From AP-15 sp963703745 (GTDB lineage: Bacteria; Pseudomonadota; Alphaproteobacteria; ATCC43930; CGMCC-115725), in the NCBI GenBank assembly GCA_963703745.1, contig CAVPFL010000002.1, positions 1,909,270-1,973,269 of the forward strand: a DNA stretch of 64,000 nucleotides. Reading direction: 5' to 3'. Positions 44,862 through 52,281 of this stretch are shown one piece after another. Below the pieces are notes generated by a model, which saw only the letters and a program-made list of their open reading frames with translations, did not search any database and was not told where the DNA came from. The translations under genes and the position numbers were made by a program. Every line of letters starts with the position of its first letter. Position 1 is the stretch's first letter.

Positions 44862-45653
44862 CTACTCCAGCAGCAGCGCTCGCAACCGGGACCGTCGGTC
44901 GGCATCAAGCCCGCCCACGGACGCGAGATAGTTTTCCACCGAGCCGAAATCACGCGTGATGGTGTTGAACGCCGCGTTGAGGCAGTCGAGGTGTGATGCG
45001 AGGACCGCCTCGATCGCCGCTGGATCCGGTTTATGCCCCAACACTGCGGTGAAGAATTGGGTCGCACGGCCCGCGTCTTCGGCATGCCGCACCGGCCCGG
45101 TTACTGCGTAATCGTCTCGGATCGCCGCGGGTGAGACACCCAATGCAGAGAGCACCAGTGCGACGATGAACCCGGTGCGGTCCTTCCCATGCTGGCACAA
45201 GATGACCGCCGGGATGCCACGCGGATCGGAAAGCCGCGAGAACAGGCGCGGCAGGTGAGCCGCATAGCCCGCAGGCAGGCGGCGATAATAATCTTCCATC
45301 GCCGTCTTGGCTCCGGTTTCGCTAAAATCTGCCCGCACCCAACGAAGAAACCGCTCGTCATGCGGCTCGTCCACCCATGCCGGGTCGAGATTGAGGACGT
45401 CGACGGCCAGCCCGTCCGGCCAACGATGCGGCGAGCGCAACCTCTCCGGCTCCCCACGCAGGTCGCACACCGTCCGCAGCCGCAACGCCGGGAGAACCCC
45501 CAAATCGGTTTTGGTGAGGCGCCAAAGCGCCTCGGATCGATAGAGGATGCCCCGGCGAATCGTTTGGTCCTCGGCCGCGGCGATACCGCCGAGATCGCGA
45601 AACCGTGGCGCGCCTTCCAGGCAAACCGTCTGTGCTGTGATCGTCTCGACCAT
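44862..45653 (-). CDS. Tyrosine-protein phosphatase (Y_phosphatase3 family)
   Basis: 263 residues from MVETITAQTVCLEGAPRFRD. FRDLGG and RRGILYRSEALWRLT are typical, and the CX5R active site is ILCQHGKDRTG (Cys153, Arg159). It removes phosphate from protein tyrosine or small molecules. The frame continues open upstream for about 145 codons, but that part is arginine-rich and unlike any family, so ATG 45653 is preferred. A functional link to the tyrosine autokinase 26 kb away is speculative. Confidence 0.85.
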   Translation of the reverse strand: MVETITAQTVCLEGAPRFRDLGGIAAAEDQTIRRGILYRSEALWRLTKTDLGVLPALRLRTVCDLRGEPERLRSPHRWPDGLAVDVLNLDPAWVDEPHDERFLRWVRADFSETGAKTAMEDYYRRLPAGYAAHLPRLFSRLSDPRGIPAVILCQHGKDRTGFIVALVLSALGVSPAAIRDDYAVTGPVRHAEDAGRATQFFTAVLGHKPDPAAIEAVLASHLDCLNAAFNTITRDFGSVENYLASVGGLDADRRSRLRALLLE

Positions 45654-46139
45654 TCGCCTTCCGTTCCCCTTCAAGCCCGACCGCCCCCTGCCCCGCGTTC
45701 CAGCGGCACAGAAGCTTACACGCGAACGTTCGCTTAATCTGGTCTCCTCTTCGCACACTTCCCCGCGCACTGCTGATTGCGGCAAGCACTGCTCGGATAC
45801 GTCCCTTCGACACGAGAGAGCGAGTCTCTGGGATCGATATTCTCGTAATTTGCCCGAATCCGGGCAAATTAATTGCCTTGAGCGACCAGACGGTGAAGAG
45901 AGCCGGCATCGATCGCTCGACGGAAATGGTCGTCGATCTAGTAGGCGTCGCGCGCGGACATAGAGCTGGAAGTTCTTGAAGCCGCCGCCGGAACCTCGGC
46001 GGTCGCTTCGAGGTCGGTAGATCGCGTGCATCAGTGCCACAGCGAAATGAGCAATAAGCCGATAAACGTCGGGATGAGGTAGTAGCGGCAAAACCGTGTG
46101 CCTTCCGGGGGACCGTGCGGGCCGTTTGTCGCAGCTCGG
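45654..46139. other. Intergenic region between phosphatase and sedolisin, with a perfect hairpin
   Basis: 486 bases, no recognised gene on either strand. It contains AATTTGCCCG-AATC-CGGGCAAATT at 45847-45870, a perfect 10-bp stem with a 4-base loop, symmetrical and AT-ended, lacking a T-run. Possible roles are an operator or a bidirectional terminator. It lies downstream of the minus-strand sedolisin gene and upstream of the phosphatase. Confidence 0.5.
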
Positions 46140-47519
46140 TTATTTTTCCGTCAGTCGCGCAAGTGCTGCGCGCAATTGTTCGTTCTCGGCTTCGAGATCC
46201 TGCAATCTGCGCGCCCCGCTCGCCGCCGGGTGGGTCAGCAACCGGGCCAGCTTCGTGCCGATCGGCGAGCCGAGCCCGGTGCACGCGTCGGGACCGACGC
46301 GCGCGCGAAAAGCGCCGTTGTCCCCCTGGGTGATGTCGTTGAAGCAGAGATGGTTGAGCCACAACTCCGGGGTGAGGAAGCCGAGCTTGGTGCCGAACGA
46401 GGCGAACAGTCCGGCATAGAGCGGAGCGACCGCGCTGGTTCCGCCGATCGTCGTCTGCGCACCATGCAGAACAATATTGTAGCCGGTGTTCGGATCGGCA
46501 TTGGCGGCAACATCCGGCACCATCCGTCCCGGCCCGTGCGGCGCACCCGCCTGCCAGGGCGGCATCGGCTTGAACAGGGTTGAAAAACCTCCTCCCGTCC
46601 CCTGACCGCTCGCATTGCCGGGATCGTTGTTCCAGACAGTCTCCTGAGACCGTGTCTTGCTCGTGCCGCCGCAGCCAATTACATGCGGAGCCGAGGCAGG
46701 GAGATCTACATTGGCCGGGTTTGGTCCGCCGTCGCTCGAATCGTTGTCGCCAGAGGCGGCAAAGACGACCATGCCAGCTGCGGTTGCAGCCGTGGCTGTT
46801 TGCTCCATGTCGTTGCCGGCTTGCGCTCCCCAATTGGCTTCGTCCGCACCCCAGGAAATCGAGCATACGTCGCAGCCGTCGGCCGTTGCCGCGCGCACCG
46901 CGGCGGCGATGTCCTGCGCCCAATACACGCGAATCGTCGCGGGTTTGCCGGTCGCCACATAATACGCGGCAGCAGCGACCTCGAGGTCGAGTGCGACCTC
47001 GCCATCAGCACTGTTCGGTCCGGGGTCGGGTGTGTTCTTAGTCCCGTCAACGGAAACGTCTGTGATCTGCGGAACCGGCTGATGGATGCCGCCAAAGAAC
47101 TGATCCATGTCGGACTGCACCCAACCGCCGCCGAGTTCGACGATCGCGATCACACCGCCACCGGCAAGGCCGGTCGGCCAGTTGTAGGCGGCGCAGAGGT
47201 CGGGCACGTTCCACGGACCGCCATCTCTCGCCGCACGCTCGGCCTGCCTACCCGCGGTCGGCCTGGCTGTGGGCAGTTTGAAATAGGGCTTGACGTTTGG
47301 ACGCCGCGCAACATGCACGTAAGAGTGAAGCGCCGCGTGAAGACCGGTCGCCGCCGCAGTCTGCATTCTATGGCCGGGTAAGTCTTCACTACGCACTAGA
47401 CCCTTGTAAAGCCAGGCCTGATCTGCTGCACTCCAGACGTACACTGAAAGCAGATTTGGATCGTTGGGAGTTGTGTAATATTCGGTCGTCCCATCGGGGC
47501 GATTAGAAGCATCCGCCAT
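46140..47519 (-). CDS. S53 family peptidase (sedolisin/kumamolisin-like) without prodomain
   Basis: 459 residues from MADASNRPDGTTEYY. Catalytic residues by motif: Glu174 and Asp178 in DGEVALDLE, oxyanion Asp258 in ASGDND, and Ser362 in GGTSAVAP, with the calcium site NDITQGDNGAFRARVGPDAC near the end. An acid serine-carboxyl endopeptidase is expected. There is no classical ~180-residue propeptide and no signal peptide; the first 100 residues are unrelated. The last 24 residues (LQDLEAENEQLRAALARL) form a leucine-zipper-like coil. I chose ATG 47519 because AAGGAGG lies 8 nt upstream; an ATG six bases earlier is too close. Confidence 0.87.
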   Translation of the reverse strand: MADASNRPDGTTEYYTTPNDPNLLSVYVWSAADQAWLYKGLVRSEDLPGHRMQTAAATGLHAALHSYVHVARRPNVKPYFKLPTARPTAGRQAERAARDGGPWNVPDLCAAYNWPTGLAGGGVIAIVELGGGWVQSDMDQFFGGIHQPVPQITDVSVDGTKNTPDPGPNSADGEVALDLEVAAAAYYVATGKPATIRVYWAQDIAAAVRAATADGCDVCSISWGADEANWGAQAGNDMEQTATAATAAGMVVFAASGDNDSSDGGPNPANVDLPASAPHVIGCGGTSKTRSQETVWNNDPGNASGQGTGGGFSTLFKPMPPWQAGAPHGPGRMVPDVAANADPNTGYNIVLHGAQTTIGGTSAVAPLYAGLFASFGTKLGFLTPELWLNHLCFNDITQGDNGAFRARVGPDACTGLGSPIGTKLARLLTHPAASGARRLQDLEAENEQLRAALARLTEK

Positions 47520-47734
47520 GATCATTGCCTCCTTTGTTTGCTGAGCTTGGTCCAACACTGAACAACGCGCGCCTTCCCAGCAGGGCGCCGAAAAAATCAT
47601 GGTGTTGAGGCGATTTGTCAGATCGCAACGCGAAATTCTCTCTGAAGTTGCAGCGAGCGCTCATTGAAACAGGTGCTGCGTCGATTTTGATGGTTTTTGC
47701 CGTCGTTGTGCAGAGTCTGGGCAGAGTCGGGCGT

Positions 47735-48260
47735 GACCACGCCCCGGCCCCCACCAGCTTTGGCAACCGAACCAGATTGTACGCCGTGGCCGTGAGGGTG
47801 AACATCCAGCCGACGCGGGCCAGACCACGGTGACGGGTCTTGCGGAAGCCAGCCGCTGCTTGGTCCAGCCAAACACCTCCTCAATACGCTTGCGCAGCCG
47901 CCCACTGACCGCATAGCCGGGATGGCCGCGCTTTTGGTGAACACCGTCTCGTCCCAAATCTCGTCATCCAGCGACAGCCCAACAAACCAGCGGAACAGCA
48001 GATTGTACTGCAGCTGCTCCATCAGCTGCTTTTCGGAACGGACCGAATAGAACGCCTGCAACAGAAGGGCGCGAAGCAAGCGCTCGGGCGGGATCGACGG
48101 CCGACCAAACTTGGCGTGCAGCCCTTGATTCCGGCGACAGCGCCGCCAGCGCCGTGTCCACAATCCGCAGGGTCGCGCGCAACCGATGATCCTTCGGAAC
48201 CCGCGCCTCGCAATTCACATAACTCAACAGCACCTCGCTCCGTGCATCCCAACCGCGCAT
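47735..48260 (-). pseudogene. IS5-family transposase, internally deleted and frameshifted
   Basis: Starts MRGWDARSEVLLSYVNCEAR, then (new frame) HAKFGRPSIPPERLLRALLL with FYSVRSEKQLMEQLQYNLLF and DDEIWDETVFTK. It jumps directly to GYAVSGRLRKRIEEVFGWTK and, in another frame, GWMFTLTATAYNLVRLPKLV. These are the N- and C-terminal parts of IS5-type transposases. The middle, which carries most of the DDE residues, is missing, and at least three frame changes separate the pieces. Terminal repeats were not resolved. Dead element. Confidence 0.82.
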
Positions 48261-48444
48261 CGGACGTCCCCCACATCTCGTCACGCGCTGCGAATTTTAC
48301 GCCAAATCTGGCCTAATACAGCGACTTTTTCGGTATCCTGCTAAGCATGGCCTGACTGAGGGAATGCGCTGTGAGCCCGAGCGTTGACACTTCGCAACAC
48401 CGGCCGCAAAGGAGAGGTCGGCGAACGAGTGCGGAGATCCGGAC

Positions 48445-49401
48445 ATGGCGCAACAGCAGGGCCCGTCGCCGCGAGCGCGGCTGCGTGAGCTGATCCACCG
48501 CAAGGACCGTGTGCTCGCGGTCCTGCACACGCCCAGCGCCGCGTTGGCGCGGATTATGGAGCTCGGCGGGTGCGAGGCCGGCTTTGTCGGCACCTCGGGC
48601 GTGGTCGGGGCCTATACCGGCCTCGCCGATGTCGGTACTGCGACAATGACCGAATGTGTGACGATCGCCGGCTGGATCGCCCAGACCGTCAAGTTCCCGG
48701 TGATCATGGACGGCGACACGGGTCACGGTGGGATCATGGCCGTGCGGCGGATGGTGCGCGAATGCATCCGTGCCGGCATCGCCGGAGTGCGCATCGACGA
48801 CCAGCCGATCGAAGGCAAGCGGCGGACGCAGAGCGCCGGTGTCGAGGTGGTGCCGCTCGAGCAGGCGGTCGCCCGCTATCGCGCCGCCGTCGACATGAAG
48901 AACGAGCTCGATCCCGATTTTGTCGTAATGGCCCAGTGCTATGCCCGCGACGCCGCGGGCGGCGGGCTGGTCGATTGCCTGAGGCGCCTGCGTGCCTACG
49001 AGAGCGAGGCGCGGGTCGACTGGGTGCAGTTCGAATCGCCACATTCGGAGGACGAGATCCGGCGCGCCCGCGCTGTCGTGTCAGGCCCGTTCTCGTTCAT
49101 GAAGGGCAAGCTGCCGCGGTATCTCGGCCTCGACGAGCATCTCGCCCTCGGTGTCACGATCGCCTGGTATCCGGGCTTTACCCACCAGGTGGTCTGGGCG
49201 GCATTGTGGGACTTCATGCAGCAGTTTCAGGCCAACGGCATCGCCGCTTGGGAAGAATTCGAGCGGGCGCGCCAGGACCGCCCCTATCCGCGTCCCGAGC
49301 CAGGGCCGGACGAGGAAGGTCTAGAAAAGCAGCGCCAGCTCGAGGAGCGCTATTTTTCCGCCGACGCTCTGGCGAAGTATCGCGGCGGCTTAGCCGTGTA
49401 A
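48445..49401 (+). CDS. Isocitrate lyase/PEP mutase superfamily protein
   Basis: 318 residues. A TIM-barrel of the family: FVGTSGVVGAYTGLADVG, the metal-binding PVIMDGDTGHGG, and RIDDQPIEGKRRTQSAG. In isocitrate and methylisocitrate lyases the last loop contains the catalytic Cys (KKCGH or KRCGH type); here no Cys is present. PEP mutase, oxaloacetate hydrolase or an uncharacterised lyase are alternatives. The cupin and RidA genes follow on the same strand at 100 and 66 bp spacing. Confidence 0.85.
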   Translation: MAQQQGPSPRARLRELIHRKDRVLAVLHTPSAALARIMELGGCEAGFVGTSGVVGAYTGLADVGTATMTECVTIAGWIAQTVKFPVIMDGDTGHGGIMAVRRMVRECIRAGIAGVRIDDQPIEGKRRTQSAGVEVVPLEQAVARYRAAVDMKNELDPDFVVMAQCYARDAAGGGLVDCLRRLRAYESEARVDWVQFESPHSEDEIRRARAVVSGPFSFMKGKLPRYLGLDEHLALGVTIAWYPGFTHQVVWAALWDFMQQFQANGIAAWEEFERARQDRPYPRPEPGPDEEGLEKQRQLEERYFSADALAKYRGGLAV

Positions 49402-49500
49402 TGCGAGTGACTTACCCTGAATGGCCCCGCCTCGAGTGATTTATCGGCGGCCGACGGGCGGGTTGCGTGATAGGCTCGCTCGCCTGCCACGGAGGATCCG

Positions 49501-49891
49501 ATGCCCGATGTTCTGACCGTCATTCGCCACGCCGAGCGGCCGACCGTCGCGTTCACGGGAGGCGCCACCTATCAGCCGATCATCGGCGACGACACCGGGG
49601 CCGGTCTGCCGATCCGCACCGGCATCCAGACCTCGCCGCCGGGCTACCGAGACTCCGCTCCACTCGCACCCTTATACCGAGGTGCTGACTGTGCTCGAGG
49701 GCCGTGGCGAGGCCTGGCTCGCCGGCGAGAAAGGTGTCGTCTGCCTCGAACCCGGCGTCTCGATCGCGTTGCCGGCCAACCGCGTGCATGCGTTTCGCGT
49801 AGTCAGCGACCGGCCGCTCGTCACCTTCGGCATCCACGCTTCGCCCAAGCGGATCGTCAACTACGTGGAGCCGCCGGCCGACGCCGGCTGA
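49501..49891 (+). CDS. Cupin-domain protein (one frameshift as read)
   Basis: The first frame gives MPDVLTVIRHAERPTVAFTG, then TGIQTSPPGYR. After a shift between 49648 and 49665, the second frame gives TPLHSHPYTEVLTVLEGRGE (cupin motif 1 with two His and a Glu), then LEPGVSIALPANRVHAFRVV (motif 2). Joined, it is about 130 residues, a single-domain metal-binding cupin. Function is unknown; co-location with the PEP-mutase-like and RidA genes suggests a small catabolic unit. Confidence 0.75.
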
Positions 49892-49956
49892 GCCCTTCCC
49901 TTCCGCGCTCCGTCGCGGCAAATTCTGTCGTTTTTTGCGTTCAGGGAGACAAAGCG

Positions 49957-50316
49957 ATGGCCATCAGCCGTTTTGACTTGACCCAGCCACCCGGGCCACG
50001 GATGAGCCGCTGCGTCGTGCGCGACAATACGGTCTATCTCGCCGGTCTGACCGCCAGCGATGCGACTCAGGACATCAAGGGACAGACCAAGCAGATCCTC
50101 GACAAAATCGACGGTTACCTGGCCCAGGCGGGGACCAGCAAATCGAACCTGCTCTCGGCCAATCTGTGGATCAAGGACATGGCGCTGTTCGCCGACATGA
50201 ACTCGGTGTGGAACGCCTGGGTCGATCCCGAGAACCCCCCGGCGCGCGCCTGCGTCAAAGCCGATCTGGCGCGCCCCGATCTGCTCGTCGAAATCATGGT
50301 GACCGCCGCCAAATAG
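49957..50316 (+). CDS. RidA family protein (YjgF/YER057c/UK114)
   Basis: 119 residues from MAISRFDLTQPPGPRMSRCV, with VYLAGLTASDATQDIKGQTK, a Leu-rich LLSANLWIKDM and ENPPARACVKADLARPDLLV carrying the conserved Arg. RidA proteins hydrolyse reactive enamines/imines. The alanine-for-glutamate pattern near the end suggests a subgroup rather than the archetype. AGGGAG lies upstream of the ATG. Confidence 0.88.
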   Translation: MAISRFDLTQPPGPRMSRCVVRDNTVYLAGLTASDATQDIKGQTKQILDKIDGYLAQAGTSKSNLLSANLWIKDMALFADMNSVWNAWVDPENPPARACVKADLARPDLLVEIMVTAAK

Positions 50317-50338
50317 GCGCTGACGCGCTTGCTGATTA

Positions 50339-50480
50339 CCTCGCCCCGCTTGCGGGGAGAGGTCGGCATCCGCGCCTGTGCGCGGCCGGGTGAGGGGCAG
50401 CGCTTCCGCCTCGCCGGCGGCCAGTGGGCAAACTGGACCCAGCCCCTCACCCCGGCCCTCTCCCCGCAAGCGGGGCGAGG
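50339..50480. repeat. Intergenic palindromic element with perfect 24-bp inverted ends
   Basis: The left arm (50339-50362) begins CCTCGCCCCGCTTGCGGGG and the right arm (50457-50480) is its exact reverse complement over 24 bases. Between them lie GGTGAGGGGCAGCG and its partial inverse CCCCTCACCCCGG. The 24-base left arm recurs exactly at 62938-62961 inside odhB. RIME/REP-like intergenic repeat. Confidence 0.85.
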
Positions 50481-50518
50481 GTGAACAAAGTTGGCGACGG
50501 GAGTGCCAACTTGTCAGA

Positions 50519-50725
50519 TCAGGTCATCCCGATTTCGCCGTCGACGACGTGCTCGACCCCGAGTTCCGGGATCGATAGGGTGACCCGCGGCTTCAGCAAT
50601 GCGTTCTCGGCGAGCCTTCCCTTGGCGAGCGCGTCGCGCACCGCGGTTTCGATCTCGCGTTGCGAGGTCACCCCGACGACCTTCAGGAATTTGCGGATGT
50701 CCATGTTGAAGCGGTCTTCGTTCAT
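50519..50725 (-). CDS. Small conserved protein, DUF6494-like
   Basis: 68 residues: MNEDRFNMDIRKFLKVVGVT, SQREIETAVRDALAKG, then a short beta-rich tail IPELGVEHVVDGEIGMT. This matches a small conserved alphaproteobacterial family (DUF6494) of unknown function. It lies alone, convergent with RidA and divergent from the sulfatase gene. Confidence 0.7.
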   Translation of the reverse strand: MNEDRFNMDIRKFLKVVGVTSQREIETAVRDALAKGRLAENALLKPRVTLSIPELGVEHVVDGEIGMT

Positions 50726-50869
50726 CGTTCACCCTTCGCCATAAAACTGTTCACGGCACCGGCTGAAGTAGACCCTGGCACTTTCCTCCGCAATCGTCGT
50801 CTGATTCGAAAAATCGCCTGAGAGCGGCCCGGCCGACCGCAGCTGACGCGAACGAGTGGGAGAGCACCG

Positions 50870-52189
50870 TTGAAGCCGAATATCCTGTTCATCCTGGCCG
50901 ACGATCTCGGCTACGCCGACCTGTCCTGTTATGGGCGGCGAGATTTCACCACACCCAATATCGACCGTATCGCCGCCGAGGGCATGCGCTTCACGCAGGC
51001 CTACGCCAATTCCGCAGTATGCACCGCCTCCCGTGTGGCGCTGATCACCGGGCGGTACCAATATCGGTTGGCGGTCGGGCTGGAGGAGCCTCTGCCCAGC
51101 CGCGAGACGCGCAAGGTGGGGCTACTGCCGGAGCACCCGACCTTGCCGTCGATCCTGAAGGAAGCCGGTTACCAGTCGACCTTGGTCGGCAAATGGCATC
51201 TGGGCCGGCTGCCCGATTTCGGCCCACTGCAGAGCGGCTACGACCATTTCTACGGCTTCCGCGGCGGTGTGCTCGACTATTTCACGCACAAATACGGGCC
51301 GCCGGCGAGCGATACCGAGGATCTGTGGGACGACGATACGAGGGTCCGACAGCCCGGGTATCTGACCGACCTGCTGGGAAGCCGCGCCATCGATGTGGTC
51401 AACGCCTACGTCAAATCCGGCCAGCCGTTCCTCGTCAGCCTGCACTTCAACGCCCCGCACTGGCCGTGGGAAGCGCCGGGCGACGAGGCGGAATCTCGGC
51501 GCCTGACCAGCCTGTTCCATTTCGATGGCGGCACCCAGCGCACCTATCAGCGCATGATCCAGCAGATGGATCTGCAGATCGGCCGCTTGCTGCAAGCCCT
51601 CGATGCCAACGGCGCTGCGGCCAACACGATCGTCATCTTTACCAGCGACAATGGCGGCGAGCGTTATGCCGACACTTGGCCTTTCACCGGCAGAAAAACC
51701 GAGCTGCTGGAGGGCGGATTGCGCGTCCCGGCGGTGATCCGCTGGCCGGGCCGTATTCCGCACGGACGCGCCTCGGCGCAGGTGATGATCACGATGGATT
51801 GGCTGCCGACCTTGGTCGCGGCCGCCGACACGATGCCCGATCCGGCCTACCCGTCCGACGGCATGAATTTGCTGCCGTGGCTGACGCAAGGCGCAGCACC
51901 GGCGCCGCGCAAATTGTACTGGCGCTACAAGTTCGCCGATCAGCAGGCAGCGCGCGACGGCGATTGGAAATACCTCAAGATCCTCGACAACACGTTCCTG
52001 TTCGACGTCGTCCAGGATCCGATGGAACGGGCCAACCTCAAGGAGCGGCAGCGCGACGTTTATGACCGTCTGGTCGCGCAGTGGAACGAATGGAACGCGA
52101 CGATGCTGCCGCTTGATCCGCAAAGCTTTACCCTCGGCTTCACCGGAGAGCAGCTCGCCGACCATTACGGTGTCACGGCGGGTGCGTGA
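50870..52189 (+). CDS. Sulfatase (arylsulfatase-like)
   Basis: 439 residues. NILFILADDLGYADLSCYG supplies the calcium-binding aspartates, and VCTASRVALITGRY carries Cys51 in C-x-A-x-R context, the site converted to formylglycine. GKWHLGRLPDFGP, FTSDNGGERYADTWPFTGRK and LYWRYKFADQQAARDGDWKY complete the family. There is no signal peptide, so a cytoplasmic location or a missed start is possible. The start is TTG with GGGAGAG upstream. No anaerobic maturase gene is visible; FGE elsewhere would be needed. Confidence 0.9.
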   Translation: MKPNILFILADDLGYADLSCYGRRDFTTPNIDRIAAEGMRFTQAYANSAVCTASRVALITGRYQYRLAVGLEEPLPSRETRKVGLLPEHPTLPSILKEAGYQSTLVGKWHLGRLPDFGPLQSGYDHFYGFRGGVLDYFTHKYGPPASDTEDLWDDDTRVRQPGYLTDLLGSRAIDVVNAYVKSGQPFLVSLHFNAPHWPWEAPGDEAESRRLTSLFHFDGGTQRTYQRMIQQMDLQIGRLLQALDANGAAANTIVIFTSDNGGERYADTWPFTGRKTELLEGGLRVPAVIRWPGRIPHGRASAQVMITMDWLPTLVAAADTMPDPAYPSDGMNLLPWLTQGAAPAPRKLYWRYKFADQQAARDGDWKYLKILDNTFLFDVVQDPMERANLKERQRDVYDRLVAQWNEWNATMLPLDPQSFTLGFTGEQLADHYGVTAGA

Positions 52190-52212
52190 CCTCGACCTCT
52201 CGGCTGATCGAG

Positions 52213-52254
52213 ATGCAGACCGCGGATTACATCGCCAACCGCCCGCGGCGCTGA
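52213..52254 (+). other. 42-base coding-like fragment ending YIANRPRR-stop
   Basis: Reads MQTADYIANRPRR then TGA. A near-identical fragment, MQSEGYIANRPRR then TAA, lies at 56212-56253. Each sits downstream of a complete gene and looks like the severed C-terminus of some protein. I do not recognise the parent family. Confidence 0.4.
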
Positions 52255-52281
52255 GATAACCGACCTGCTACCTTGACCGAC

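Noticed and set aside
45358..46923. 521-codon minus-strand frame spanning phosphatase and sedolisin
   Set aside because: It is out of frame with both real genes and has arginine-rich composition without motifs.
48313..49044. 243-codon minus-strand frame
   Set aside because: Antisense of the PEP-mutase-like gene, no family motif.
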